Source: Acinetobacter towneri DSM 14962 = CIP 107472 (GTDB taxonomy: Bacteria; Pseudomonadota; Gammaproteobacteria; Pseudomonadales; Moraxellaceae). From it: a stretch of 64,000 bases of DNA. Below are positions 45,828-54,693 of the stretch, piece after piece (the stretch's first letter is position 1; every line of letters starts with the position of its first letter). The position numbers and the translations under genes were made by a program. The DNA lies in NCBI RefSeq assembly GCF_000368785.1, contig NZ_KB849689.1:116741-180740 (forward strand), read 5' to 3'. The notes beneath the pieces were generated by a model. That model was given only the letters and a program-made list of their open reading frames with translations, ran no database searches and was not told the DNA's origin.

Positions 45828-48221
45828 TTAATTGATATAACTGCCGCTTGAGATGACACGACCATCGGTATTGTCATCTGATACAGGTTCAGTTTCACGG
45901 ATATAATTTTCGATACTGTCACTGGTTTCAGGAGCTGCTTGTTGAGTTTCAGTATCGGGTTGGTAAACGGGTTCAACTTGATAGTGTGAAAAACCACATG
46001 CGGTTGCCTGACGTGGTACATTATTACGATTCACTGGAATATACATCGCACCTTCACAGCCTTGTGCAGATAAATGCCCAGAACTGCGGTCAATCCAATG
46101 CCATTGAATTTGTTCGGTCTGACGTAAGTTGACAGGTTTTTGACGCAATTGCTGCATCACATTACTCCAGACAGGCAAAGCACCAGACGAGCCTGTTAAG
46201 CCTGTGACTTTGTTATCATCCAAACCAAGCCATACAACGGCTAAATAATTGCCTGAATAGCCCGCAAACCATGAATCACGAGTATCATTGGTTGTACCTG
46301 ATTTGCCTGCCAATTTTAAATCTGTCGATAAGCTATTGTAAGCTGAACGACCTGTACCAGAACTCATCACTTGCTGTAAGCCATAATTCAAAATATAGGC
46401 GGCAGAAGGATCAATGGTTTGTTGTACGGTTAAACCATAACGATCCAGTAAACGTCCATTGGCATCGACTACGGTGCGAATCGCTTTGGTCGGATATTTA
46501 AAACCACCAGTGGCAAAGTTACCGTAAATGTCCATCACTTGCATTGGTGATAAATCTACCGCACCCAAGAAAATAGATGGATATTGCGGAACCGCATCAC
46601 TTGGTACACCAAATTTAATGAGGTGATTACGGAAGGTAGATAATCCAAACTCCTGTCCCAAACGAACTGCAGATAGGTTATAAGACTGAGATAGGGCTTG
46701 TGACATAGACACAATCCCATGATCGCTGCCGCTATAATTACGTGGTGTCCAAGATTTACCATCAATTGGGATGCTGATTTGGCTGTCTTCTACAGGACTT
46801 GCCCAGTTATATCGACCAGACTCAATCGCACTTAAATAAATAATTGGTTTGAGCAGTGAGCCAACTTGACGTTTGGCATCCAAGGCACGGTTAAAACCCG
46901 TAAAATCTTGCGTAGAACCTACCGCTGCCACTAACTCGCCATTTTCAGGATGAGAAATTAGCACCGCGCCTTGTAATTCTTTTAAACGCTTTGGATTGGC
47001 TTTGCTTAAACGCTCAACCGATGCTTTAAAAGCATTTTGTACGTTGGTTTGTGCAATCGGATCAAGCGTCGTGAAGATACGCAAACCCTGATTGGTCAAA
47101 TCTCCTTCTTGATATTCAGTACGTAATTGACGGCGGACAATATCTAAAAAGTCAGGGAAACGGGCAGGGCCAATGGTCGGTTTTGTAATGACATTTAAGG
47201 GGCGCGCAGTTTCTTTTTCATATTGTTCTTGGTTTAAATAACCCATCACCAACATATTGTTTAGTACAATGTCACGACGTTTTTTGGCAGCTTCAGGGTT
47301 GCGCCAAGGATTATATAATGATGGACCTTGTACCAAACCGACCAAAAAGGCTTGTTGTGAAATGTTTAGCTCACGCAACGGCATACCAAAATAAAACTGT
47401 GAAGCTAGACCATAACCATTAATAGAATAGTTACCGTTTTGACCTAAATTCACCTCATTTAAATAGGCTTCTAAGATTTCATCTTTGCTGTAATGTAGTT
47501 CAATCAGCATGGCCATGAGTGCTTCATTGGCCTTACGTTTTAAGGTGCGTTCTGGGCTTAAATAAAAGTTTTTCACCAATTGCTGCGTAAGGGTAGAACC
47601 ACCCTGACGTTTGCCACCAGTGACGTTGCTGACAATAGCACGTGCAGTACCACGAATTGAAACGCCGTGATGTTGATAGAAATTACGATCTTCAGTGGCA
47701 ATAAGGGCTTCAATTAGCGGTTTAGGTACTTTATTCAGTTTAATCAGCACACGATCTTCATTGTGCTGTGGATAAATTCCGCCAATCAACATCGGTTCTA
47801 AACGTGCAATACCTGTATTAGATGGTTTGGTGGCGCTCACTTCACTAATTTGATTATTGGCAAAACTGACTTTTAAAACCTGTTCAGGTTCGACACTGTC
47901 TCCAAAGTCAAAACCACGGGTATGCACAAATAAAGTATTACCATCGCTGACATAACTGCCTGATTTAGCATAATTATCTGTATTTTTATAGCCAAGCAGT
48001 TTCAGTTCTTGAGTAAAGTCGGTCTGGCTGACAGGTGCATTGCTATACACTTCTAACGGGCGTGCAAAAACCTTGGCTGGAATATCCCAACGCTGTCCTT
48101 CAAATTTGTCTCTGACAATATTATCCAGACGAATCAAGTAGATACTAAATGCAATAAATCCACCAATAACGATGATGCAAAATAGTAATGCAATTATGCC
48201 TATGCCACGCTCAGACTTCAT
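45828..48221 (-). CDS. mrcB: Penicillin-binding protein 1B (bifunctional glycosyltransferase/transpeptidase)
   Basis: The 797-residue protein has a short cytoplasmic tail and a membrane helix (8-30), a UB2H-like domain (about 50-135), a glycosyltransferase domain with catalytic Glu177 in EDRNFYQHHGVS and GGSTLTQQLVKNF, and a transpeptidase domain with SLLKPIIY (SxxK), SQSYN (SxN) and KSGTTND (KTG-type). It builds peptidoglycan at the inner membrane. Its stop lies 27 bases ahead of the LpoP-like gene, suggesting co-expression of enzyme and activator. Confidence 0.95.
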   Translation of the reverse strand: MKSERGIGIIALLFCIIVIGGFIAFSIYLIRLDNIVRDKFEGQRWDIPAKVFARPLEVYSNAPVSQTDFTQELKLLGYKNTDNYAKSGSYVSDGNTLFVHTRGFDFGDSVEPEQVLKVSFANNQISEVSATKPSNTGIARLEPMLIGGIYPQHNEDRVLIKLNKVPKPLIEALIATEDRNFYQHHGVSIRGTARAIVSNVTGGKRQGGSTLTQQLVKNFYLSPERTLKRKANEALMAMLIELHYSKDEILEAYLNEVNLGQNGNYSINGYGLASQFYFGMPLRELNISQQAFLVGLVQGPSLYNPWRNPEAAKKRRDIVLNNMLVMGYLNQEQYEKETARPLNVITKPTIGPARFPDFLDIVRRQLRTEYQEGDLTNQGLRIFTTLDPIAQTNVQNAFKASVERLSKANPKRLKELQGAVLISHPENGELVAAVGSTQDFTGFNRALDAKRQVGSLLKPIIYLSAIESGRYNWASPVEDSQISIPIDGKSWTPRNYSGSDHGIVSMSQALSQSYNLSAVRLGQEFGLSTFRNHLIKFGVPSDAVPQYPSIFLGAVDLSPMQVMDIYGNFATGGFKYPTKAIRTVVDANGRLLDRYGLTVQQTIDPSAAYILNYGLQQVMSSGTGRSAYNSLSTDLKLAGKSGTTNDTRDSWFAGYSGNYLAVVWLGLDDNKVTGLTGSSGALPVWSNVMQQLRQKPVNLRQTEQIQWHWIDRSSGHLSAQGCEGAMYIPVNRNNVPRQATACGFSHYQVEPVYQPDTETQQAAPETSDSIENYIRETEPVSDDNTDGRVISSGSYIN

Positions 48222-48409
48222 AAATCGCGATAAGATCCTGATAAATTTTGCTAATCATGCGAAGCTTTTACTGAATTTGCAATAATTAATCTGTGACTGA
48301 AGGGAAAATATCGTCATAAAATTGAGCAGAAATGTAGTTTTAAAGTTTTTTTAAATCAACTAGGTTAGTGCTATGATAGGCGTCGAATCGTAGCGGAGCG
48401 ATATCGCAG

Positions 48410-49318
48410 GTGCAAATTTCACATAAGAACTTTCGGAACATTGGACTGATTGGTCGTCCAGGCAAATATTCTGTTGTAGAAACATTATGTCTGATTCACG
48501 ACCATATTTTAGGATTGGGTTTGCATCCCGTTTTTGATTCTGACACTGCTCAACTTGTACCTTATAACAATACCCAAACAGTTAGCCGTGCTTTATTAGG
48601 CGAAGTGGTCGATTTGGTGATTGTGGTGGGGGGGGATGGTTCATTGCTGCACGCAGCGCGCGCTTTGGTTAAATACAATACCCCTGTAATTGGTGTGAAC
48701 CGTGGGCGTTTAGGCTTTTTAACCGATATTAAACCGACAGAAGTAATCTTTAAACTCGATCAGGTTTTGCAAGGACATTTTCAGTCAGACCGTCGTTTTT
48801 TATTGGAAATGGAAGTGCGCTCTAAAGGTGAAATCATTTATGAAGCGATTGCCTTAAATGATGTGGTGCTACATTCGGGTAAGTCGGTTCACATGATTGA
48901 CTTTGAACTGAATATTGATGGGCAATATGTCTATCGTCAGCACAGTGATGGTTTAATCGTTTCGACCCCAACAGGTTCAACGGCTTATGCTTTGTCGGGT
49001 GGTGGCCCAATTGTACATCCGAGCATGGATGCAATTGCATTGGTGCCTATGCATCCACATACCTTGTCTTCACGCCCAATTGTGGTGGGTGGACACAGCG
49101 AAATTAAAATCAATATTCGTGAAAACCGTGTATTGCCAATGGTCAGTGCCGATGGTCAACATAGTGTTTCATTAAATGTCGGAGATAGTTTGCATATCCG
49201 CAAACATCCTTATAAATTAAATTTATTACATCCACCAGGTTATGACTTCTATATGGCATGTCGTACCAAATTAGGGTGGAATCAAGATTTTGAATCAATG
49301 CAACAGCAGGATGAATGA
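48410..49318 (+). CDS. nadK: NAD kinase
   Basis: NadK phosphorylates NAD to NADP. The 302-residue protein has the GGDG motif (VIVVGGDGSLLHAAR), the NDVVLHSG segment and STPTGSTAYALSGGGPIV. The start is GTG 48410, which begins at the conserved N-terminal IGLIGRPGK region a few residues on. The next gene overlaps its stop codon. Confidence 0.95.
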   Translation: MQISHKNFRNIGLIGRPGKYSVVETLCLIHDHILGLGLHPVFDSDTAQLVPYNNTQTVSRALLGEVVDLVIVVGGDGSLLHAARALVKYNTPVIGVNRGRLGFLTDIKPTEVIFKLDQVLQGHFQSDRRFLLEMEVRSKGEIIYEAIALNDVVLHSGKSVHMIDFELNIDGQYVYRQHSDGLIVSTPTGSTAYALSGGGPIVHPSMDAIALVPMHPHTLSSRPIVVGGHSEIKINIRENRVLPMVSADGQHSVSLNVGDSLHIRKHPYKLNLLHPPGYDFYMACRTKLGWNQDFESMQQQDE

Positions 49319-49587
49319 TGAATATTGAACAAATGCTTGCCGTACTCGATCCTGAAATTGTTGGACGTTTAAAAACGGCAATTGAAATTGGCAAGTGGCC
49401 AAACGGTGTTGCGCTGACCCAAGAGCAACGTCAAATTTGTATGCAAGCAGTGTATGCGTGGGAAATGAAAAACCTGCCTGAAACTGAGCGTAGTGGCTAT
49501 ATTGACCGTGGCACTAAAGAAGAAGGCGAGCAGTGTGATGACGATCATCACAAGCATGAAGAATTTAAACCGATTCGTTTTGTTTAA
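49318..49587 (+). CDS. YeaC-type DUF1315 protein
   Basis: The 89-residue acidic protein has the DUF1315 pattern: LKTAIEIGKWPNGVALTQEQ, then LQAVYAWE-like QAVYAWEMKNLPETERSGYI. Function is unknown. It overlaps the nadK stop (ATGATG), so translation is coupled; the ATG at 49315 is equally possible. Confidence 0.8.
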   Translation: MNIEQMLAVLDPEIVGRLKTAIEIGKWPNGVALTQEQRQICMQAVYAWEMKNLPETERSGYIDRGTKEEGEQCDDDHHKHEEFKPIRFV

Positions 49588-49623
49588 ATGATGCAAAACT
49601 GCTTTCATGAAAATTGAAAGATG

Positions 49624-49654
49624 AAAAAGACACCTGAGATGGGTGTCTTTTTTT
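49624..49654. terminator. Terminator of nadK operon
   Basis: AAAGACACC-tgagat-GGGTGTCTTTTTTT. Confidence 0.88.
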
Positions 49655-49671
49655 GTATCTTCAATGACGTT

Positions 49672-50682
49672 TTAGTTGTGACGATTTTGCCAAAGCTGCT
49701 GTGCATTTTGCATTGCTGCCGCATAATCATCACAAACACCCATGGTATATAAAGCAATACCCATGGTTTCAGTAATGGCGACTTCACCATACTCATGAGT
49801 TTGCTGACCTAGCCAGACGGCTTTAAATACTGCCAAATCCAATTCTTCTTCTACAGGGCTACGGTTATCGGTCAGTTTAGGCAGTTCGTGTTCATATAAA
49901 GCGCCATTTTTGATGCCACAAATTAATGTCTTGGCATCAGGGTTGCGCTCAAATTCACCGCCTTCGCCTTTAATTACTGCACTGTTTTGATAACCCAACT
50001 GAAATGCGGCTTGTTGATGCGAACTGCGATAGGCAGGGTGAAAAATCGCCTGCATAGTGGCTTTGGCATTAAAAGGGTTGATTAAACGGGCAAGGGTATG
50101 AATGGGTGAACGTAAACCCATCACATTGCGTAAATTAATCAACTCACTCAAAATCGGTGAAATAACATCCAATGGTAAATAAGCAAAATTACGCTGTGCC
50201 AATTGCTGTTCAACGTCTAGGTCATTTTGGCAAATTGGATAATCTAAATATTGCAGTGCTTGTTCGGTATATAAACGGTTGATGGTATGCCCAGAAGCAC
50301 CATGCATCACCACTTTATAGTTATGTTTTGCTAAAGTCAGCGCTGCCAATAAAAACCACGGATAATGTCTGCGTTTACCTGCATAAGATGACCAGTCTAA
50401 ATCGACCTGAAGCGGTTTAAATTGCAGTTGATCACGGGTAGCTTGTACAAAACCTGCCAACTCCTCTACAGATTCTTCCTTCACACGCAGCAACATTAAA
50501 AAAGCACCCAATTGCACATCCAACACTTCATTGCGCAAAATCATCGAAAAAGCTTGATAGGCTTCATCATAGGTCAGTGAACGTGCGCCTGTTTTGCCTT
50601 TGCCAATAATTCGAATAAATTGTGCGAATGGATGTTCTGCATCTTTATAAATATTTCTTTTATTGGGGTTTGTATTTGGCAT
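49672..50682 (-). CDS. YbiB-type (TrpD2) phosphoribosyltransferase-fold protein
   Basis: The 336-residue protein has the N-terminal helical domain and the Rossmann-like fold of anthranilate phosphoribosyltransferases, but not the usual GTGGD motif, reading instead VVMHGASGHTINRLYTEQ. This is the YbiB/TrpD2 group, which binds nucleic acids and is not a tryptophan enzyme. ATG 50682 fits the family better than that at 50700. Confidence 0.8.
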   Translation of the reverse strand: MPNTNPNKRNIYKDAEHPFAQFIRIIGKGKTGARSLTYDEAYQAFSMILRNEVLDVQLGAFLMLLRVKEESVEELAGFVQATRDQLQFKPLQVDLDWSSYAGKRRHYPWFLLAALTLAKHNYKVVMHGASGHTINRLYTEQALQYLDYPICQNDLDVEQQLAQRNFAYLPLDVISPILSELINLRNVMGLRSPIHTLARLINPFNAKATMQAIFHPAYRSSHQQAAFQLGYQNSAVIKGEGGEFERNPDAKTLICGIKNGALYEHELPKLTDNRSPVEEELDLAVFKAVWLGQQTHEYGEVAITETMGIALYTMGVCDDYAAAMQNAQQLWQNRHN

Positions 50683-50922
50683 AAGCGAGTTCACACACAT
50701 CTTTAGTTAGTATACTAGTGTATAAACTTCGGCAACAGTTTGCAGCACTATTCACAGCTTCAGCTTGTACGAGCTGCCACAAGTTTCATTGCATATCTGA
50801 AATGACGACTAAAGTTTGACTGTAAAGTAAGACAATCTGTAGGGATAACACATGACAGCCTGTATAAAAATGCATAGCATGGATACTATTGAAAACAACA
50901 ATTGAAAAATAAAGGATTGGAT

Positions 50923-52065
50923 ATGCTGGCTTATGATGCTGATTTAGAATTATTTAGAGATAACTTCCGACGTTTTATGCATGAGCATATTGCACCGCAT
51001 TATGCTGCGTGGGAACGTGAGGGCATCATGCCGCGCAGCGTGTGGAATCTGTTAGGTGAAAATGGCTTTTTATGTATTGATGTGCCTGAAGAATATGGCG
51101 GCTATGGTGTTCCAACGCATTATTCCCTAATGTTGGTCGAAGAATCGGCACGTGCAGGTTATAGCGCACTTTCTACAGGTATTTCCTGTCACTCTGAAAT
51201 CGCTGCGCCGTACATTTTGCATATTGGTACAGAAGAACAAAAACAATACTGGCTGCCTAAAATGGTGTCGGGTGAAGTGGTTGGTGCAATTGGCATGACC
51301 GAGCCAGGTGCGGGTTCAGACTTACAAGCCATGCGTACCAACGCCATTTTGCAAGATGATCATTATGTACTGAATGGTTCTAAAACCTTTATTTCTAACG
51401 GTCAGCATGCAGACTTAGTGGTTTTGGCAGTAAAAACAGATCCGCAAGCACGTGCCAAAGGCGTGTCGCTCATGTTGGTCGATACTCATTTAGAAGGCTT
51501 TAAAAAAGGCACCAATTTGGAAAAAATTGGTTTGCATTCACAAGACACGTCAGAGCTATTCTTTGACAATGTCAAAGTGCCGAAAAATCAATTGTTAGGA
51601 CAGGCAGGGCATGGTTTTGCCTATTTAATGCAAGAATTGCCACGTGAACGTACTGCGATTGCAGCTACTGCATTGGGTGCTATTCGAGGTTCAATTGATG
51701 TGACCACACAATATGTGCAAGAGCGTCAGGCGTTTGGACAAGCCATTGGTCAGTTCCAGAATACCCGTTTTGTTTTGGCACAGGCTAAAATTGATGAATT
51801 GGCAACCGCTGCTTTTTATAATCAAAACGTCGAATTGTATATGCAGGGCAAACTGGACGTCGAAACTGCAGCCGCTTTAAAAAGCTTTGCGACAGATATG
51901 CAAATGAAAATTGCCGATCAATTGCTGCAACTGTTTGGTGGCTATGGCTATATGACGGAATATCCAATTTCTCGTTTCTTTGTCGATGCACGAATCCAGC
52001 GGATTTACGGTGGAACCAATGAAATTATGAAAGAAATTGTCGCGCGTGGTTTATTGGGGCGTTAA
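50923..52065 (+). CDS. Acyl-CoA dehydrogenase
   Basis: The 380-residue flavoprotein has the FAD-binding motif GAIGMTEPGAGSDLQAMRT, the middle domain, and the C-terminal QLFGGYGYMTEYPISRFF with RIYGGTNEIMKEIVARGL, which place it among the short- or long-chain acyl-CoA dehydrogenases. It oxidises acyl-CoA to trans-2-enoyl-CoA. Chain length cannot be told. AAAGGA precedes the ATG at 50923. It stands alone. Confidence 0.92.
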   Translation: MLAYDADLELFRDNFRRFMHEHIAPHYAAWEREGIMPRSVWNLLGENGFLCIDVPEEYGGYGVPTHYSLMLVEESARAGYSALSTGISCHSEIAAPYILHIGTEEQKQYWLPKMVSGEVVGAIGMTEPGAGSDLQAMRTNAILQDDHYVLNGSKTFISNGQHADLVVLAVKTDPQARAKGVSLMLVDTHLEGFKKGTNLEKIGLHSQDTSELFFDNVKVPKNQLLGQAGHGFAYLMQELPRERTAIAATALGAIRGSIDVTTQYVQERQAFGQAIGQFQNTRFVLAQAKIDELATAAFYNQNVELYMQGKLDVETAAALKSFATDMQMKIADQLLQLFGGYGYMTEYPISRFFVDARIQRIYGGTNEIMKEIVARGLLGR

Positions 52066-52112
52066 ATCAATGCCTTAAAACCCGAATGAATAAAGCTCAA
52101 TGATCATCACCA

Positions 52113-52140
52113 GAGTCAGCCCAGTGCTGGCTCTTTTTTT
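52113..52140 (+). terminator. Terminator of the acyl-CoA dehydrogenase gene
   Basis: GAGTCAGC-ccagt-GCTGGCTC followed by seven T; one G-U pair in the stem. Confidence 0.85.
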
Positions 52141-52373
52141 ATGAATTTGATCAGACTTAAAAGCAATGAGCTGATTGATAATTACACTTAAAAATAAAAT
52201 TACTCCGCTTAGAATTAAAGATGTAAAAGGGAAAAGCGTAGTTACCCAGTTTTAGCAGTACGTTGTGCAAAGTTGCGGCTTAAATGTATAGATTGGTGAT
52301 GCTTAGATCAACTGTATGTTTTTAAATCTGAAACACTGAAAGTTGTATTGCGCAACATTTGAAAGCTAACTAT

Positions 52374-52382
52374 TGTTATACT
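52374..52382 (+). promoter_or_regulatory. Extended -10 element of the pheA operon
   Basis: TGTTATACT fits TGnTATAAT with one mismatch, 34 bases before the pheA start. The -35 is weak, as expected with an extended -10. I see no attenuator or leader peptide in the 52141-52373 region, which holds nothing else recognisable. Confidence 0.45.
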
Positions 52383-52415
52383 ATTTGCAAAATGTTTATG
52401 AAGGGCGACATAACA

Positions 52416-53525
52416 ATGATCCAAGACGATCAGAACACAACGACTTCTCTTGATCTCGCTAAAATCCGTGAAGATATTGACTCTGTAGATCAACAGATTC
52501 AGCAGCTGATTAACCGTCGAGCACGACTTGCTGAAGCGGTGGCGAAAGCAAAATTTGCAGCAGAAGAGAGCCCGTTGTTTTACCGTCCTGAACGTGAGGC
52601 GCAAGTTTTACGTAATGTTATGGAACGTAACGAAGGGCCGTTGTCTGATGTGACCATGGCACGTTTATTCCGTGAAATTATGTCGGCATGTTTGGCACTT
52701 GAAGCGCCACAAAGTATTGCGTTTTTAGGGCCAATTGGTACTTATACGCATTCCGCAGTACTTAAACATTTTGGTCAAGATGCGATTGTGCGTCCTTTGC
52801 CTACTATTGATGAAGTTTTCCGTGAAGTGGAAGCAGGCAGTGCACACTATGGTTTAGTACCTGTCGAAAACTCATCTGAAGGTGTGGTGAACCATACTTT
52901 AGATTGCTTTAAATCATCGCCATTAAATGTGATTGGTGAAGTAGAATTGCGTATTCATCACCAATTCCTTGTGTCAGAAAACACTCGTAAAGACAGCATT
53001 AAACAAATTTATGCGCATCAGCAAACTTTGGCACAATGCCGTAAATGGTTAGATGTGCATTATCCGGGTGTAGAACGTGTGGCACTCAGCTCCAATGCAG
53101 AAGCAGCGCGCCGTATTCGTAATGAATGGCATTCTGCTGCAATTGCTTCTGAAATTGCGGCCAATATTTACGAACTCGAAATTTTACATAGCAATATTGA
53201 AGATAACCCAGAAAATACCACACGTTTCTTGGTGATTGGTCGTGAGAAAGTTCCACCAAGTGGCAATGATAAAACTTCATTGTTGGTGTCTGCACATGAC
53301 CGCGCAGGGGCATTGCTTGAGATTCTTGCACCATTTGCGAAGCACAATATTAGCTTGACCAGTATTGAAACACGTCCTGCCTTGCCTGAAAAATGGGCCT
53401 ATGTATTCTTCATTGACCTAGAAGGGCATGTCGAGCAAGACAATGTACGTGCAGCGATTGAAGAAATCCGTCCATTGGTGAAAGAAATTCGTGTCTTGGG
53501 TTCTTATCCTGCTGCCGTGTTATAA
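52416..53525 (+). CDS. pheA: Chorismate mutase/prephenate dehydratase (P-protein)
   Basis: The 369-residue protein fuses a chorismate mutase (residues about 15-100; IREDIDSVDQQIQQLINRRA) to prephenate dehydratase (FLGPIGTYTHSAVLKHFG, VPVENSSEGVVNHTLD, catalytic Thr region NTTRFLVIG) and a C-terminal ACT domain (SLLVSAHDRAGALLEIL, SIETRPA) for feedback by phenylalanine. AAGGG 12 bases upstream supports ATG 52416. It heads the operon pheA-hisC-tyrA/aroA. Confidence 0.95.
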   Translation: MIQDDQNTTTSLDLAKIREDIDSVDQQIQQLINRRARLAEAVAKAKFAAEESPLFYRPEREAQVLRNVMERNEGPLSDVTMARLFREIMSACLALEAPQSIAFLGPIGTYTHSAVLKHFGQDAIVRPLPTIDEVFREVEAGSAHYGLVPVENSSEGVVNHTLDCFKSSPLNVIGEVELRIHHQFLVSENTRKDSIKQIYAHQQTLAQCRKWLDVHYPGVERVALSSNAEAARRIRNEWHSAAIASEIAANIYELEILHSNIEDNPENTTRFLVIGREKVPPSGNDKTSLLVSAHDRAGALLEILAPFAKHNISLTSIETRPALPEKWAYVFFIDLEGHVEQDNVRAAIEEIRPLVKEIRVLGSYPAAVL

Positions 53526-53598
53526 CCGTATTTAATTTAGTGGTGTGCATGTTTGTCATGCGCGCCACATTCACCACCTAGTCAACTGGAAGTGTAAA

Positions 53599-54690
53599 AT
53601 GTCGTTTGTCCCAGCCAATGAAGGCATCTCGAAGTTAAAGCCTTATCAACCAGGTAAACCAATCAGTGAACTTGAGCGTGAGTTGGGGATTACAGATATC
53701 GTCAAACTTGCTTCAAATGAAAACCCATTGGGCTGTTCAGACAAAGTCAAAGAAGCCGTTGCAGCAGAAATTGCTGAAATTGGTCGCTATCCAGATGGTG
53801 GTGGTTTTATTTTAAAAGACCAAATTCAAAAACAATTTGGCTTTGCGCATGACCGTATTACTTTGGGCAATGGTTCAAACGATTTGCTAGAAATGTTTGC
53901 TCGCGCATTCGTTTCAGATCAAGATTCAGTGTTGTACAGCCAACATGCCTTTGCAGTATATGCTTTGGTAACGCAAGCGATTAATGCTCAAGCGATTGAA
54001 GTGCCTGCCAAAGGTTTTTCACATGACTTGGATGCTATGGCGGCAGCAATTCAAGACAACACCAAGTTAATCTTTATTGCCAACCCAAATAACCCAACAG
54101 GCACATGGTTTGAAGAGGCTGAATTTGAAGCCTTTATGCAAAAAGTTCCTGCACGGGTGATTGTGGTATTAGATGAAGCCTATGTGGAATATTTTCCAGA
54201 GAACTTCAATAGCCTTAAATTCCTTGAGCAATATCCAAACTTAATCGTGAGCCGTACTTTATCTAAGTGCTATGGTTTGGCGGCGCTGCGCGTTGGTTTT
54301 GCTTTAGCTTCTGCAGAAGTGACCGATTATTTAAACCGTATTCGTCAACCATTTAACGTCAATCACTTGGCAATGGTGGCTGCGGTTGCGGCATTAAAAG
54401 ACGAAGATTTTATCGAAAAATCACGTATTGCCAACAAAGCAGGCATGGCGCAATTGGAAGCAGGCTTTAAAGCATTGGGTCTGAATTATGTGCCTTCACG
54501 TGCTAACTTTATTTTGGTAGATGTAGAAGCCGATCCGGGTCAAACTTTTAATGCCTTATTGAAAGAAGGTGTAATTGTACGTCCTGTGGGTATTACGACC
54601 CATTTACGTGTTTCAATTGGCACAGAAGCAGAAAATGCCAAGTTCCTGCGTGCATTAGCCAAAGTATTGGGCAAGGAAGCGAAGGCATAA
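53599..54690 (+). CDS. hisC: Histidinol-phosphate/aromatic aminotransferase HisC
   Basis: The 363-residue PLP enzyme has KLASNENPLGCSDKV, the Asp/Tyr pocket (VLDEAYVEYF) and the PLP lysine in SRTLSKCYGLAALRVGF. Lying between pheA and tyrA/aroA, it probably acts on aromatic substrates as well as, or instead of, histidinol phosphate. The start at 53599 follows TGGAAGTG. The upstream in-frame extension to 53545 is unlikely. Confidence 0.93.
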   Translation: MSFVPANEGISKLKPYQPGKPISELERELGITDIVKLASNENPLGCSDKVKEAVAAEIAEIGRYPDGGGFILKDQIQKQFGFAHDRITLGNGSNDLLEMFARAFVSDQDSVLYSQHAFAVYALVTQAINAQAIEVPAKGFSHDLDAMAAAIQDNTKLIFIANPNNPTGTWFEEAEFEAFMQKVPARVIVVLDEAYVEYFPENFNSLKFLEQYPNLIVSRTLSKCYGLAALRVGFALASAEVTDYLNRIRQPFNVNHLAMVAAVAALKDEDFIEKSRIANKAGMAQLEAGFKALGLNYVPSRANFILVDVEADPGQTFNALLKEGVIVRPVGITTHLRVSIGTEAENAKFLRALAKVLGKEAKA

Positions 54691-54693
54691 AAC

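Noticed and set aside
53599..54690. hisC as part of a histidine operon
   Set aside because: Neighbours are aromatic amino acid genes; no other his gene is present in the window.
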